Below, one piece after another: positions 39,105 through 46,862 of a stretch of DNA of 64,000 nt. Origin of the DNA: Paraburkholderia sp. PREW-6R (GTDB taxonomy: Bacteria; Pseudomonadota; Gammaproteobacteria; Burkholderiales; Burkholderiaceae); contig NZ_CP155073.1 in assembly GCF_039621805.1 (NCBI RefSeq), positions 1,302,001-1,366,000 on the forward strand, given 5' to 3'. The notes below the pieces were generated by a model. That model was not told where the DNA came from. It did not search any database and saw only the letters and a program-made list of their open reading frames with translations. Within the stretch, counting starts at the first letter, position 1. Each line of letters begins with the position of its first letter. Position numbers and translations under genes: made by a program.

Positions 39105-40202
39105 ATGAACGTCACCGAATACTACGAAAAAGAACTGCAGACGCGCGGCTACCAATCGGACCCGGCGCAGCGCGCGGCCGTGGACCGTCTGCAGCGGTGT
39201 TATGAACAGTGGGCCGAATACAAATCGCGTCGCTCGAACGCGTTCAAGAAACTGCTGATTCACCCTGATCTGCCGCGCGGCGTGTACATGTGGGGCGGCG
39301 TCGGGCGCGGTAAGAGCTTTCTGATGGACAGCTTCTACACCGTGGTGCCGTTGTATCGCAAGACGCGCCTGCACTTTCACGAGTTTATGCGCGAAGTGCA
39401 CCGCGAACTGGAAGACCTCAAGGGTCAGGCCGATCCGCTCGACGAACTCGCGCGCCGCATTGCCCGGCGCTACCGGTTGATCTGTTTCGACGAATTCCAC
39501 GTGTCGGATATTGCCGACGCGATGATCCTGTATCGCCTGCTCGACAAGCTATTCGAAAACGGCGTGCAGTTCGTGATGACGTCGAACTACGATCCCGACA
39601 CACTATATCCGGACGGTCTGCATCGCGATCGCATGCTGCCGGCAATCGAACTCATCAAGACGAAACTGGACGTGATCAATGTCGACGCGGGCATCGACTA
39701 CCGGCAGCGCACGCTCGCGCAGGTGGAGGTGTATCACACGCCGCTGGGCGCCGCCGCCGACAAGGCCCTGCGTGACGCGTTCGCGAGCCTCGCCGCCGTG
39801 CCCGACGAAAGTCCGATCCTGCATATCGAGAAGCGCGAGCTGAAGGCGCTGCGCAAGGCGGACGGCGTGGTGTGGTTCGATTTCGCGACACTGTGTGGCG
39901 GTCCGCGTTCGCAGAACGACTATCTCGAACTGGCGAGCCGTTTTCACGCAGTGATCCTGTCCGGCGTGCCGCAGATGTCCGCGCGCATGGCGTCGGAAGC
40001 ACGCCGGTTCACGTGGTTGATCGACGTGTTTTACGACCACAAGGTGAAGCTGCTGATGTCGGCTGCGGTGCCGCCGGAGCAGTTGTACGTGGATGGCCCG
40101 ATGGCCAACGAATTCGCGCGCACCGTGTCGCGCATCGTCGAGATGCAGTCGAAGGAATATCTCGATGCGCCACGGCGGCTCGTCGACACATCGCTGACCT
40201 GA
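39105..40202 (+). CDS. zapE: Cell division AFG1-like ATPase ZapE
   Basis: 365-residue P-loop ATPase of the AFG1/ZapE family, which in E. coli associates with the Z-ring under stress. It has Walker A GGVGRGKSFLMD, Walker B RLICFDEFHVSD, and a typical FVMTSNYDPDTLYPDGLHRD block. The C-terminal VWFDFATLCGGPRSQNDYLE and LIDVFYDHKVKLLMSA are family blocks. Its position directly after odhA-odhB-lpdA is common in Burkholderiaceae as I recall. There is no obvious independent strong promoter in the short gap. Confidence 0.92.
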   Translation: MNVTEYYEKELQTRGYQSDPAQRAAVDRLQRCYEQWAEYKSRRSNAFKKLLIHPDLPRGVYMWGGVGRGKSFLMDSFYTVVPLYRKTRLHFHEFMREVHRELEDLKGQADPLDELARRIARRYRLICFDEFHVSDIADAMILYRLLDKLFENGVQFVMTSNYDPDTLYPDGLHRDRMLPAIELIKTKLDVINVDAGIDYRQRTLAQVEVYHTPLGAAADKALRDAFASLAAVPDESPILHIEKRELKALRKADGVVWFDFATLCGGPRSQNDYLELASRFHAVILSGVPQMSARMASEARRFTWLIDVFYDHKVKLLMSAAVPPEQLYVDGPMANEFARTVSRIVEMQSKEYLDAPRRLVDTSLT

Positions 40203-40380
40203 GATCTCTCGGACCGGAGCGCGAGAAGCCAACGTCCCGCATAGGCTTTTGCGATAGGTCACGCTCCGCTTGCTGAACCCGTACCGTTCAGAGGCGTATT
40301 TTCAAGATTCAGATTGGTCTTATATTCCGGCTTCGGTTGGCTGGATATCTTTTGTCGTGGATTTTGACAAAGGAGAAGCC

Positions 40381-40827
40381 ATGAATCCGTATCGCGATAT
40401 CAACGACGAAGAGTGGCAACGCGTTGCGCCGCTTTTGCCGGAACTGCGTCCGCGTTCCGAACTGCGCGGCCGTCCGCTCGCCAACACCCGTTCGGTGCTC
40501 AACGGGGTGCTGTGGGTCATGTATAGCGGCGCCACGTGGTCCGCCATGCCGCGCAAATACCCGTCGTATCAAACTTGCCACCGGCGTTTCAAGGCGTGGT
40601 TCGAGTCGGGCGTGCTCAAGCGTGTGATGGAAGAGTTGTTCGGCGACGCGAGCCAGGAATTGTGCAATATGATGGAAGCGCGTATGCGTACGCACGTCAG
40701 CACTGAACTGAAGAGTATGGAAGACAAGCCTGCGGCTGGCGCGCCTTCGTTGTTCAGTCCGGCATCGTCCAAACCGCTGCCGTCTTCGCCGTTCGCCTAC
40801 GTCTCGCCCTTCAAGCACGCTGCATGA
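40381..40827 (+). CDS. Free-standing IS5/IS4-type transposase N-domain protein (PF13340-like), 148 aa
   Basis: Residues 1-90 carry the transposase DNA-binding domain (DINDEEWQRVAPLLPELRPR, GRPLANTRSVLNGVLWVMYS, PRKYPSYQTCHRRFKAWF). The DDE domain is absent, and the remainder is a helical piece plus a Ser/Pro/Ala-rich tail ending SPFKHAA. The start is set by AAAGGAGAAGCC before the ATG; the frame upstream to 40270 has no such signal. It has its own terminator. The tail differs completely from that of the paralogue at 11472-11873, so the two are not recent copies. A host-adopted DNA-binding protein is plausible. Confidence 0.75.
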   Translation: MNPYRDINDEEWQRVAPLLPELRPRSELRGRPLANTRSVLNGVLWVMYSGATWSAMPRKYPSYQTCHRRFKAWFESGVLKRVMEELFGDASQELCNMMEARMRTHVSTELKSMEDKPAAGAPSLFSPASSKPLPSSPFAYVSPFKHAA

Positions 40828-40856
40828 GCTCACACATTCCGAGTTCAAACAGAGAA

Positions 40857-40895
40857 AACGGCCGAACGATTCATATCGTCGGCCGTTCGTTTATT
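40857..40895 (+). terminator. Terminator after the lone transposase N-domain gene
   Basis: AACGGCC-GAACGAT / ATCGTC-GGCCGTT stem with one bulge and a TCAT loop, then CGTTTATT. It lies between convergent genes. Confidence 0.75.
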
Positions 40896-40969
40896 CTGGC
40901 CTTGCTAACGGCCTTCAAGTAGTCGCAAATCTTCGCGAATCGTACGTAATCCTGGCGTTATCGCTGGCG

Positions 40970-41455
40970 TTATTGCTGGCGCACCCATGTCTGCGAGCGG
41001 CCGAGCAGCGCCACGCCAATGTAGCCACGCACCACGAGCTTATTGCCGCCTTCTTCGAGATGCATCTTGCACTTGTAGACCTTGCCGTTCTCCGGGTCGA
41101 GAATCTGACCGTGATCCCAGCCGTCGCCGTCTTTTTTCATGTCGTTGATGATCGTCATGCCGAGGATCAGCTGATCTTTGCGCGCGTCCGTGCAGGCTGA
41201 ACAGCGGCGATCCGGCTGGTCATTCGCGCCGAGCCCCTTGATGACCTTGCCATTCAATACGCCGCTGCCGTCATCGCTGATCTGCACCAGCGCCTTGGGC
41301 TGGCCCGTATGATCGTCGATGGTTTGCCAGGTGCCCACGGGGCTATTGGCTTGTGCCATTGCGACGACTGCGCTGCCGAGCAGTAGGCCCGCCAGCGCGG
41401 CCTGTTTGGCGGTGCGAAGCGCGATGGAACGCGCGTGTTGCGTGAAATGCATCAT
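40970..41455 (-). CDS. DUF2147 family exported protein
   Basis: 161 residues: an N-terminal signal peptide with hydrophobic core ALAGLLLGSAVVAMAQA, then a small beta-rich DUF2147 domain (SPVGTWQTIDDHTGQPKALV, ISDDGSGVLNGKVIKGLG, DPENGKVYKCKMHLEEGG, LVVRGYIGVALLGRSQTW). The fold is a lipocalin-like barrel of unknown function, presumably periplasmic. A CxxC-like pair (CSAC) is present in the middle. A strong AAGGAGGA lies just before the tandem ATGs. It is convergent to the gene at 40381. Confidence 0.88.
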   Translation of the reverse strand: MMHFTQHARSIALRTAKQAALAGLLLGSAVVAMAQANSPVGTWQTIDDHTGQPKALVQISDDGSGVLNGKVIKGLGANDQPDRRCSACTDARKDQLILGMTIINDMKKDGDGWDHGQILDPENGKVYKCKMHLEEGGNKLVVRGYIGVALLGRSQTWVRQQ

Positions 41456-41733
41456 TGTCTTCCTCCTTGCCTCAAGACAGCGCGATCATGGTCGCGCGGC
41501 GTTTATCGGTATCTCGGGCGGCCCTCTAACGGCGGTCGCCGTGATGCCTGGTCCTGCTTCTCAGGTTCTGCGGCTTCAGTTCAGTTCTGTTCTGTTCAGT
41601 TTTGTTCTGCGACTCACGACCATGGCAGCGTGCCGTGCGCCGAGGGTCAACAACATCACTCGCGCAGAATACGTGAAACTGCGCGCGCCGTTTGATAGTG
41701 GACCCTCTAATCAGCCCGCGGCACTTTTGCGGA

Positions 41734-43443
41734 TCAGTTGAGCTGATAGGAGAATGTCGCATTCACACGCGGGCTGCGCGATGAGCTTTCCACTGGCGCA
41801 TCGCCGATCGCTTTCGCAACCGACAGATCCAGGCTGTAGTACTTCGAGTCCGATAGGCGGAAACCAAATGCAATCGACGAGAGCCTCGACGGCGACGGCG
41901 TGCCTGCATGCAAATAGACGCGCGCCATGTCGAACGAAATGTAGGGCGTCAACGTGCGCAGGTAGGTGAAGCCCGGCGCAAATCCGCGATTGATTTCGAA
42001 CATCGCGCCCCAGCCCGAATCGCCCGACGCTTCACCCGGTTGATAACCCTGCGCGAAACGTTGCGCGCCGAATGAGATCTGCTCCGAAGTGGGCAGCGAC
42101 ACCGCGCTGTACTGTCCGGTCAACGAGACGGCGGTGCCGATCTTGAGCGGCCACTCGTTGGTCTGCGAGAAGCTTGCGCCGGTACGTACGAAATTGATCG
42201 ACGCCGGATTGACGACCGGCGCGGCCGGCACATTTGAGTCGCCGGATTTCGACGCGCCAAGAATGTCGAACGCCTTGGCCACGTTGATACTGGCGCGGCG
42301 CACTTGCCCGGTATCCACGCCTGTGTAGTCGGCCTGCAACTGCATCACGCGCACCTGGGAGCGCAGGCCGATCTGCGCGCCGGTATCCTGATTATGGTAG
42401 CGATCCTCGTCGTGCGACGCATACACCGAGGCCGTGCCGATCACGCTGCGCGAATTGCTCAACAGCAACGGGTAAGCGAGCGAGCCGGCGACCTTGTCGT
42501 TAATGACAGTGCGTTGCACGCTATTGGGCAGGCCGGGGTTGTCGGTCGGATTGCCACGATAATGGGTTGCGTCTACCTTTGCGGTCAACCCGTTGCTGCC
42601 GATCGGCACTGCGCCGTGCGCGGCAAGATAGGTGACGTTGTCGCGGCCTTTGGGCAATAGCGCCGACACGCTCAGCTGTTCGCCGAGCGCGGTCAGTCCG
42701 TTCTCGGTTGCGGTGAGCAGACCTTGCACGCCGGGATGATTGAAGTCGATGCCGGTGCTGACGTCGAACGGCTTGCGCTCGACGTTCAGTTCGAGCGTGG
42801 TTGCGCCGTCGGTGTTCTGCGGCGGCGGTACGTTCGCCGCGACCTTCACGCCCGGCAGCAGCCCGAGCACGTTGATGTACCGCTCGAAGGTGGCACGCCT
42901 GAGCGGCCGGTCGGCGACGATATGATCGGCAATCGCGCGGATCCTGTTCTCGACCGCGCCAGGTTTGCCCGTGACTTTCACGGCCGACACGTAGCCTTCC
43001 ACGACCGTCACGCGCACCACGCCGCCCTCGAAAGTCTGCGCCGGAATGAACGCGAAGGAGAGCGCATAGCCGCGGTCCTGGTAGAGCTTCGTGACGCCGT
43101 TGGCGAGCTGGATCAGATCGCCGACCGTCGTGTCCTTGCCAACGAGCGGCGCGAAACGTTGCGCGACTTCATCGAAGGGAATGGATTTCACGCCCTCGAC
43201 CTGCACGCGTGACGGCGTGATACGGCGGGCGAGCAGTTCCTGAAGTTGGGGGGCTTGCGGCGCGACCTGCACGGTCACGTTCGGGCCCTTGTCGGGCGCC
43301 TTGATCTGCGGAAGCGAATCCATGGGATTGCCGCCCACTGCTGCGCCGCCGGAACGCGATTGCGCGTGTGCTTGCATCGGCATCGTGGCTGCCGCGAGGG
43401 CAGCGAGCACGATGGTCGATCTACTGCGAGACCCGAGTTTCAT
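41734..43443 (-). CDS. TpsB/ShlB/FhaC-type outer-membrane transporter with altered L6 motif
   Basis: 569 residues: a signal peptide (LAALAAATMPMQAHAQ), a linker, POTRA-2/ShlB-like periplasmic repeats (about 75-230, e.g. RVQVEGVKSIPFDEVAQRFA and GYALSFAFIPAQTFEGG) and a 16-strand-type barrel. Family members secrete partner exoproteins to the surface. Where FhaC has GGR...VRGF in the L6 hairpin, this protein reads FGAQRFAQGYQPG: the usual Arg is Gln465. It is encoded 424 bp downstream of, and co-directional with, a repetitive lipoprotein gene, presumably its partner. A good GAGGAAAA ribosome-binding site precedes the ATG. Confidence 0.85.
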   Translation of the reverse strand: MKLGSRSRSTIVLAALAAATMPMQAHAQSRSGGAAVGGNPMDSLPQIKAPDKGPNVTVQVAPQAPQLQELLARRITPSRVQVEGVKSIPFDEVAQRFAPLVGKDTTVGDLIQLANGVTKLYQDRGYALSFAFIPAQTFEGGVVRVTVVEGYVSAVKVTGKPGAVENRIRAIADHIVADRPLRRATFERYINVLGLLPGVKVAANVPPPQNTDGATTLELNVERKPFDVSTGIDFNHPGVQGLLTATENGLTALGEQLSVSALLPKGRDNVTYLAAHGAVPIGSNGLTAKVDATHYRGNPTDNPGLPNSVQRTVINDKVAGSLAYPLLLSNSRSVIGTASVYASHDEDRYHNQDTGAQIGLRSQVRVMQLQADYTGVDTGQVRRASINVAKAFDILGASKSGDSNVPAAPVVNPASINFVRTGASFSQTNEWPLKIGTAVSLTGQYSAVSLPTSEQISFGAQRFAQGYQPGEASGDSGWGAMFEINRGFAPGFTYLRTLTPYISFDMARVYLHAGTPSPSRLSSIAFGFRLSDSKYYSLDLSVAKAIGDAPVESSSRSPRVNATFSYQLN

Positions 43444-43867
43444 CGGATTTTCCTCGTATGCCGTTCTTGTGTCGCGGGTGCACCGCCTGGCCGGGCGGTT
43501 GCGGTCGCTTATACGTGGCCTGGACGCATACTGCCATGCCTGTCTGTCTTACGTCACGCGCACCGTGGTGCTTGAGCGTCGCTTGCCAGCGCACGGAACG
43601 CGTGTGCATTCGAGCGGCTTATGCGTAGCGCGTGAATGTGCTGCCTGGACCTGCTGTTCGGTGGGTCTGGTGCGTCGAACGTGCGGTTTCTCGTGAGTGC
43701 GCCGTTGCTGCCGATAGACGAGTGGCGCGCCGCCGGTCAAGCACGGGTCTTTCGGAATCCCGAACACATGGCCGTCAAGCCGCGCTCCGGTTGCATGCAG
43801 TACGCCGGCCGTGCTGCGCCGGCGCAACTGCGGTGCGATTGCGCGAGAATCGTTTTGCCGGATGCGC
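43444..43867. other. Intergenic region between the repetitive lipoprotein and TpsB genes
   Basis: 424 bp with no coding sequence I can support. A perfect 12-bp palindrome TGCGCCGGCGCA lies near the lipoprotein end, but no T-tract terminator was found, so read-through from lipoprotein to transporter is possible. Confidence 0.45.
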
Positions 43868-45343
43868 TTACTTCTTCGTCAGACCGCCGAGCAGGCCGCT
43901 CACGAGCGACGTCACCGGCGCTGATGCGTTGCCTGCCGAGCCCTTGCCGCTCGTGCCCGACAGCGACAGTCCGATGCCCGTGCCGGTCGAGGCGCTGGCC
44001 GTCGTGGCGGCCGGCGTGGCGGTCGCGGTCGTGGTGAGGCCGCCGACAGCGCCCGTCACGCTCGACAGCAAGCCCGTGACCGGCGCGAGCGGGCCGCTGC
44101 TGCCACCGCTTGCGCTGGTCAGGCCACTCGTCACGCTGCTCAGCAGACCTGTCACCGGCGCGAGCGGACCTGTGCCGCCTGACGCGCCACCCGATGCGCC
44201 GCCGGTCACCCCGCCGAGCGCGCCCGTCAGCGAGGCAAGTGGGCCGCTGCCGGTGCCGCCCGTCAAGCCGCCGAGTGCGCCCGTGAGCGGCGCGCTGCCG
44301 GTGCCGCCCGTCAGACCGCCGAGTACGCTCGTGACAGGAGCGAGCGGACTGCCGGCCGTGCCGCCGGTAAGCAGGCCGCCGACTGAAGAGACGGTGGTGC
44401 CCGTGTCCGTGACTGTCTTGCCGAGCGCGGCCGTGACCGGATTGCCGCCGGTCGCCGCGATCAGACCGCCTGCGTTGCCAAGCCCCCCGCCAAGCGTCGA
44501 CAGAACGCCGTTTAACGGCTCGCCAAGGCCGGTGGCAAGACCTGCTGTCTGCGTGGTGGCGGCGACCATCGACGTGATCGGCGTGATCGCGGTGCTCAGG
44601 GTTTGCGTGATCTGCTGGACCGGTCCGGTGGACAGCGCGGTGGTGAGCGTGCCGCCGCCGTTGGTGACCGCGTCGCCGAGCGTCGTGACGACGCCGCCAA
44701 GCGGCGACGTGAGCGTGGAGAGCGGGGCGAGCGGGCCGCTGCCGAGGCTCGTCACGAGGCTGCCCGCGTTCGTCACCGCGCCGCCGACGTGCCCCACCAC
44801 GCCGCCCAGACTCGAAACCGTGGTGCCGACTGCGTCGTTGCCGGTACCGAGTTGCCCAAGCCCTTGTGACACGCCGCTGCCGAGCGTCGACACGGCCGAG
44901 CCGACTTCCTGTACGACACCGCCCGCGGCCTGGGTCGTCTGAGCGCTCACGCCAGGCAAGCTTTGCGAAGCGATCGTCGAACCGATGCTCGACACGGTCG
45001 AACCCGTATCGCTGACTACGCCACCGGTGTTGTCGACCGTCGTGCCGAGCGCATTGGCGACGGGGTCCGTGCCGCTCGACGAACCGCCGCTCGTGCCCGA
45101 AGTGCCGGAGGTGCCCGACGAGCTGCCGACGGTGGTGCCGGAGCCGCTCGAACCCATGGAACCGCTGCCGCTGCTGCCGTCGCCGGAGGTCGAAAGGGCT
45201 CCGCCGGCGGAGCCGCTACCGTTCGTTCCTGTGCCTGAGCTGAGGCTTCCGGAGCCTCCGCAGGCAGCAAGAGAGAGCATCGCGGCGACGGCCGCCGAAA
45301 TCAGGGTTGCGCGCACTGTGGTGTTGGTCGTTTGAATGTTCAT
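43868..45343 (-). CDS. Low-complexity Gly/Ser/Thr/Val/Leu-rich lipoprotein, 491 aa
   Basis: A signal peptide ending in the lipobox SLAAC (Cys28), then Gly-Ser: no Asp at +2, so outer-membrane sorting is expected. Residues about 29-95 are Gly/Ser/Thr-rich linker. The rest consists of imperfect repeats mixing small residues with regularly spaced Val/Leu, such as GPLAPVTGLLSSVTSGL (near-repeated later), PLTGALGGLTGGTGS and GGVVGHVGGAVTNAGSLV. Glycines do not follow a strict Gly-X-Y triplet, so 'collagen-like' would be a misnomer. No haemagglutinin/TPS domain is seen. GAGGG before the ATG at 45343 fixes the start. It is divergent from the Tad operon and upstream of the TpsB gene. Confidence 0.8.
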   Translation of the reverse strand: MNIQTTNTTVRATLISAAVAAMLSLAACGGSGSLSSGTGTNGSGSAGGALSTSGDGSSGSGSMGSSGSGTTVGSSSGTSGTSGTSGGSSSGTDPVANALGTTVDNTGGVVSDTGSTVSSIGSTIASQSLPGVSAQTTQAAGGVVQEVGSAVSTLGSGVSQGLGQLGTGNDAVGTTVSSLGGVVGHVGGAVTNAGSLVTSLGSGPLAPLSTLTSPLGGVVTTLGDAVTNGGGTLTTALSTGPVQQITQTLSTAITPITSMVAATTQTAGLATGLGEPLNGVLSTLGGGLGNAGGLIAATGGNPVTAALGKTVTDTGTTVSSVGGLLTGGTAGSPLAPVTSVLGGLTGGTGSAPLTGALGGLTGGTGSGPLASLTGALGGVTGGASGGASGGTGPLAPVTGLLSSVTSGLTSASGGSSGPLAPVTGLLSSVTGAVGGLTTTATATPAATTASASTGTGIGLSLSGTSGKGSAGNASAPVTSLVSGLLGGLTKK

Positions 45344-45786
45344 TTCGCCCTCGGATCGCATGTGTTGTTGGGTGTTGCTGCGAAACTCACACTGCAGGAC
45401 CCGTGCCATTCAAGGCAGGCGAGGCGGCGGGAAATCCCGACGTGCTCCCGGCGTGCATGCGGAAGGCTAGATGCGGCAAGGCCTCGCGAGCTATCGATGG
45501 AGCGCATACTCAACGGGATTCCCCGCGTGAAAAGTGCGCTGCCGGACGATTGCGCGGTGCGCGTAACGTAACGGCCTGCGCGCGCCGTTACGGCGCACGG
45601 GGTAACGCGGGAGCGCCGATAGCGGCCGGAACGATTGAAACGGAACATTTAAACGTGGCGCTCAGGCGAATGATTAGTGGAGCGAATCTAATTCATGGTT
45701 CATCGCATGTGCTGCGGCGCAGGAAGTGCGTGAGCCCGATGCGTGGCTAAAACGCCAGGAGTGCTTTACCCCAGGGAACTGAAGAA

Positions 45787-45815
45787 TTGCTTAAATATCA
45801 TTGTTCGGCTATAAA
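45787..45815 (+). promoter_or_regulatory. Probable promoter of the Flp/Tad operon
   Basis: TTGCTT and TATAAA spaced 17 bp, in an AT-richer pocket about 210 bp before the pilin ATG. Confidence 0.55.
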
Positions 45816-45903
45816 TCCCGAAAGCATCACGGATTGAAGAGGGAGGTGAGTTATCGAACAGACAGCTCATGGATATCCGTTTAACTGAAGGCCGCTGCAA
45901 GGC

Positions 45904-45919
45904 CGGCTAGTGCGGTGCA
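45904..45919 (+). promoter_or_regulatory. Possible sigma-54 promoter upstream of flp
   Basis: CGGCTAGTGCGGTGCA keeps GG and GC with 10 bp between and the TGCA end, but departs from TGGCAC at three positions. It is of interest because the operon encodes a sigma-54 activator; such sites occur by chance in GC-rich DNA. Confidence 0.3.
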
Positions 45920-46022
45920 AAATCCGCGACCGGGGAATGAGAGACCACGGTCGGCAGCACCAACGAGTCTTCGCTGGCAGGTGCAGCTAGTACACAACGA
46001 AAAAACAAGTCCGAGGGTTCAA

Positions 46023-46193
46023 ATGAAAACGTTCACACAACGCTTCCTGAGAGAAGACAAAGGCGTTACGGCTATCGAATACGGCCTGATTGCGGGGCTC
46101 GTGGCGGCAGTCATTGTCACCGCCCTAACCGGTGTAACCGGCGGCCTGACCCACGCATTCACGGTCATCACCACTGCGCTGACTAACATCTGA
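46023..46193 (+). CDS. flp: Flp-type type IVb pilin
   Basis: A 56-residue prepilin. The basic leader MKTFTQRFLREDKG is followed by the cleavage site Gly14-Val15 and the Flp signature VTAIEYGLIAGLVAAVIV, with Glu19 (+5) and Tyr20 (+6). The remainder is a single hydrophobic helix and a short tail. The assembled pilus mediates adherence and biofilm formation in other bacteria. GAGGG precedes the ATG. It is the first gene of the Tad operon and is followed by two hairpins before the peptidase gene. Confidence 0.95.
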   Translation: MKTFTQRFLREDKGVTAIEYGLIAGLVAAVIVTALTGVTGGLTHAFTVITTALTNI

Positions 46194-46223
46194 GTCTTGC
46201 GGCAGCTGCTTTTGTAAGCGTCC

Positions 46224-46258
46224 TAAAACCCTGTGGATAAAAATGTCCACTGGTTTTA
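46224..46258 (+). terminator. First hairpin between flp and tadV
   Basis: TAAAACC-CT-GTGGA / TCCAC-T-GGTTTTA stem with an A-rich loop and a modest T4 end. Either a partial terminator or a 3' stabiliser of the pilin mRNA. Confidence 0.6.
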
Positions 46259-46289
46259 CCCGCGCTAAAGAAACCGGCTATTTGAGATC

Positions 46290-46317
46290 AATGCGAACTG
46301 TATATGCAGTTCGCATT
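46290..46317. repeat. Perfect inverted repeat between flp and tadV
   Basis: Eleven-bp arms AATGCGAACTG / CAGTTCGCATT around TATATG. It ends 26 bp before tadV and may act as a second RNA hairpin or as an operator for a dimeric regulator. Confidence 0.85.
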
Positions 46318-46343
46318 GAATTATCTCGCCCGTCGAGTCCAGA

Positions 46344-46862
46344 ATGATTTACTTAGCCACGCTAATTATCTTTATCGCCTGGGCTGCAGCCGTCGCCATG
46401 TGTGATTGCCGCAGTCGGCGTATTCCTCATTCGCTCGTTGCAGCCGGATTGGCGGCGGCCTTTTTGTGCGCGCTGCTGAAAGCCGGACCGTTCAATGTTT
46501 CGGCCGGCCATGCACTGCTTGGAGCGGTCGCAGGGCTGCTCGCGTTGCTGCCGTTCTTTGCGCTCGGCGTGATGGGCGCCGCCGACGTGAAAGTTTTTTC
46601 GGTGCTCGGCGCGTGGTGCGGCGCCAGCGCTCTTCCGGGCCTGTGGATCATCGCGAGCATTGCGGGGGGGCTGCATGCACTCTGGCTGCTGACCGCGGCG
46701 CGCACCCGCCTCGCCAGGTCGGGGAGCCTCACGAGCCGCGGCCAGCGAAACGATCCCGCGATCGCGCTTGCCGGCAAGGCGGCCACGCCCTATGGAGCGT
46801 GCCTGAGCCTCGCAGCTTTCGTCTGGCTGGCGGTGCACATCCATCACGGTGGCGCGCCATGA
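46344..46862 (+). CDS. cpaA: Tad prepilin peptidase (TadV/CpaA)
   Basis: A 172-residue inner-membrane aspartic peptidase that cleaves Flp and the TadE/TadG-type pseudopilins. It has four to five hydrophobic segments and the two catalytic aspartates expected: Asp21 in AMCDCRSRRIP and Asp81 in MGAADVKVF (GxxDxK, with Ala in place of the usual second Gly). It lacks the N-terminal methylase domain of PilD, as is normal for Tad systems. The stop overlaps the tadE ATG (ATGA). Confidence 0.93.
   Translation: MIYLATLIIFIAWAAAVAMCDCRSRRIPHSLVAAGLAAAFLCALLKAGPFNVSAGHALLGAVAGLLALLPFFALGVMGAADVKVFSVLGAWCGASALPGLWIIASIAGGLHALWLLTAARTRLARSGSLTSRGQRNDPAIALAGKAATPYGACLSLAAFVWLAVHIHHGGAP

Larger units (their letters stand above)
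45344..46022. other. Divergent control region between the lipoprotein gene and flp
   Basis: 679 bp without a supported gene. AT-richer than its surroundings near 45780-45860. Carries a good sigma-70-like promoter (45787-45815) and two weaker GG-N10-GC sigma-54-like sites (45715-45730 and 45904-45919), all reading toward flp. Confidence 0.5.

Noticed and set aside
43632..44942. Pro/Val-rich 436-residue plus-strand frame opposite the lipoprotein gene
   Set aside because: Mirror of the Gly/Thr-rich repeats; the minus-strand frame has the signal peptide, lipobox and ribosome-binding site.
43868..45343. Collagen-like triple-helix protein
   Set aside because: Glycine spacing is irregular; no sustained Gly-X-Y run.
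45840..45890. Short leader peptide ORF (GTG start) after GAGGGAGG upstream of flp
   Set aside because: About 12 codons only, with the ribosome-binding site overlapping the start; no regulatory codon pattern.
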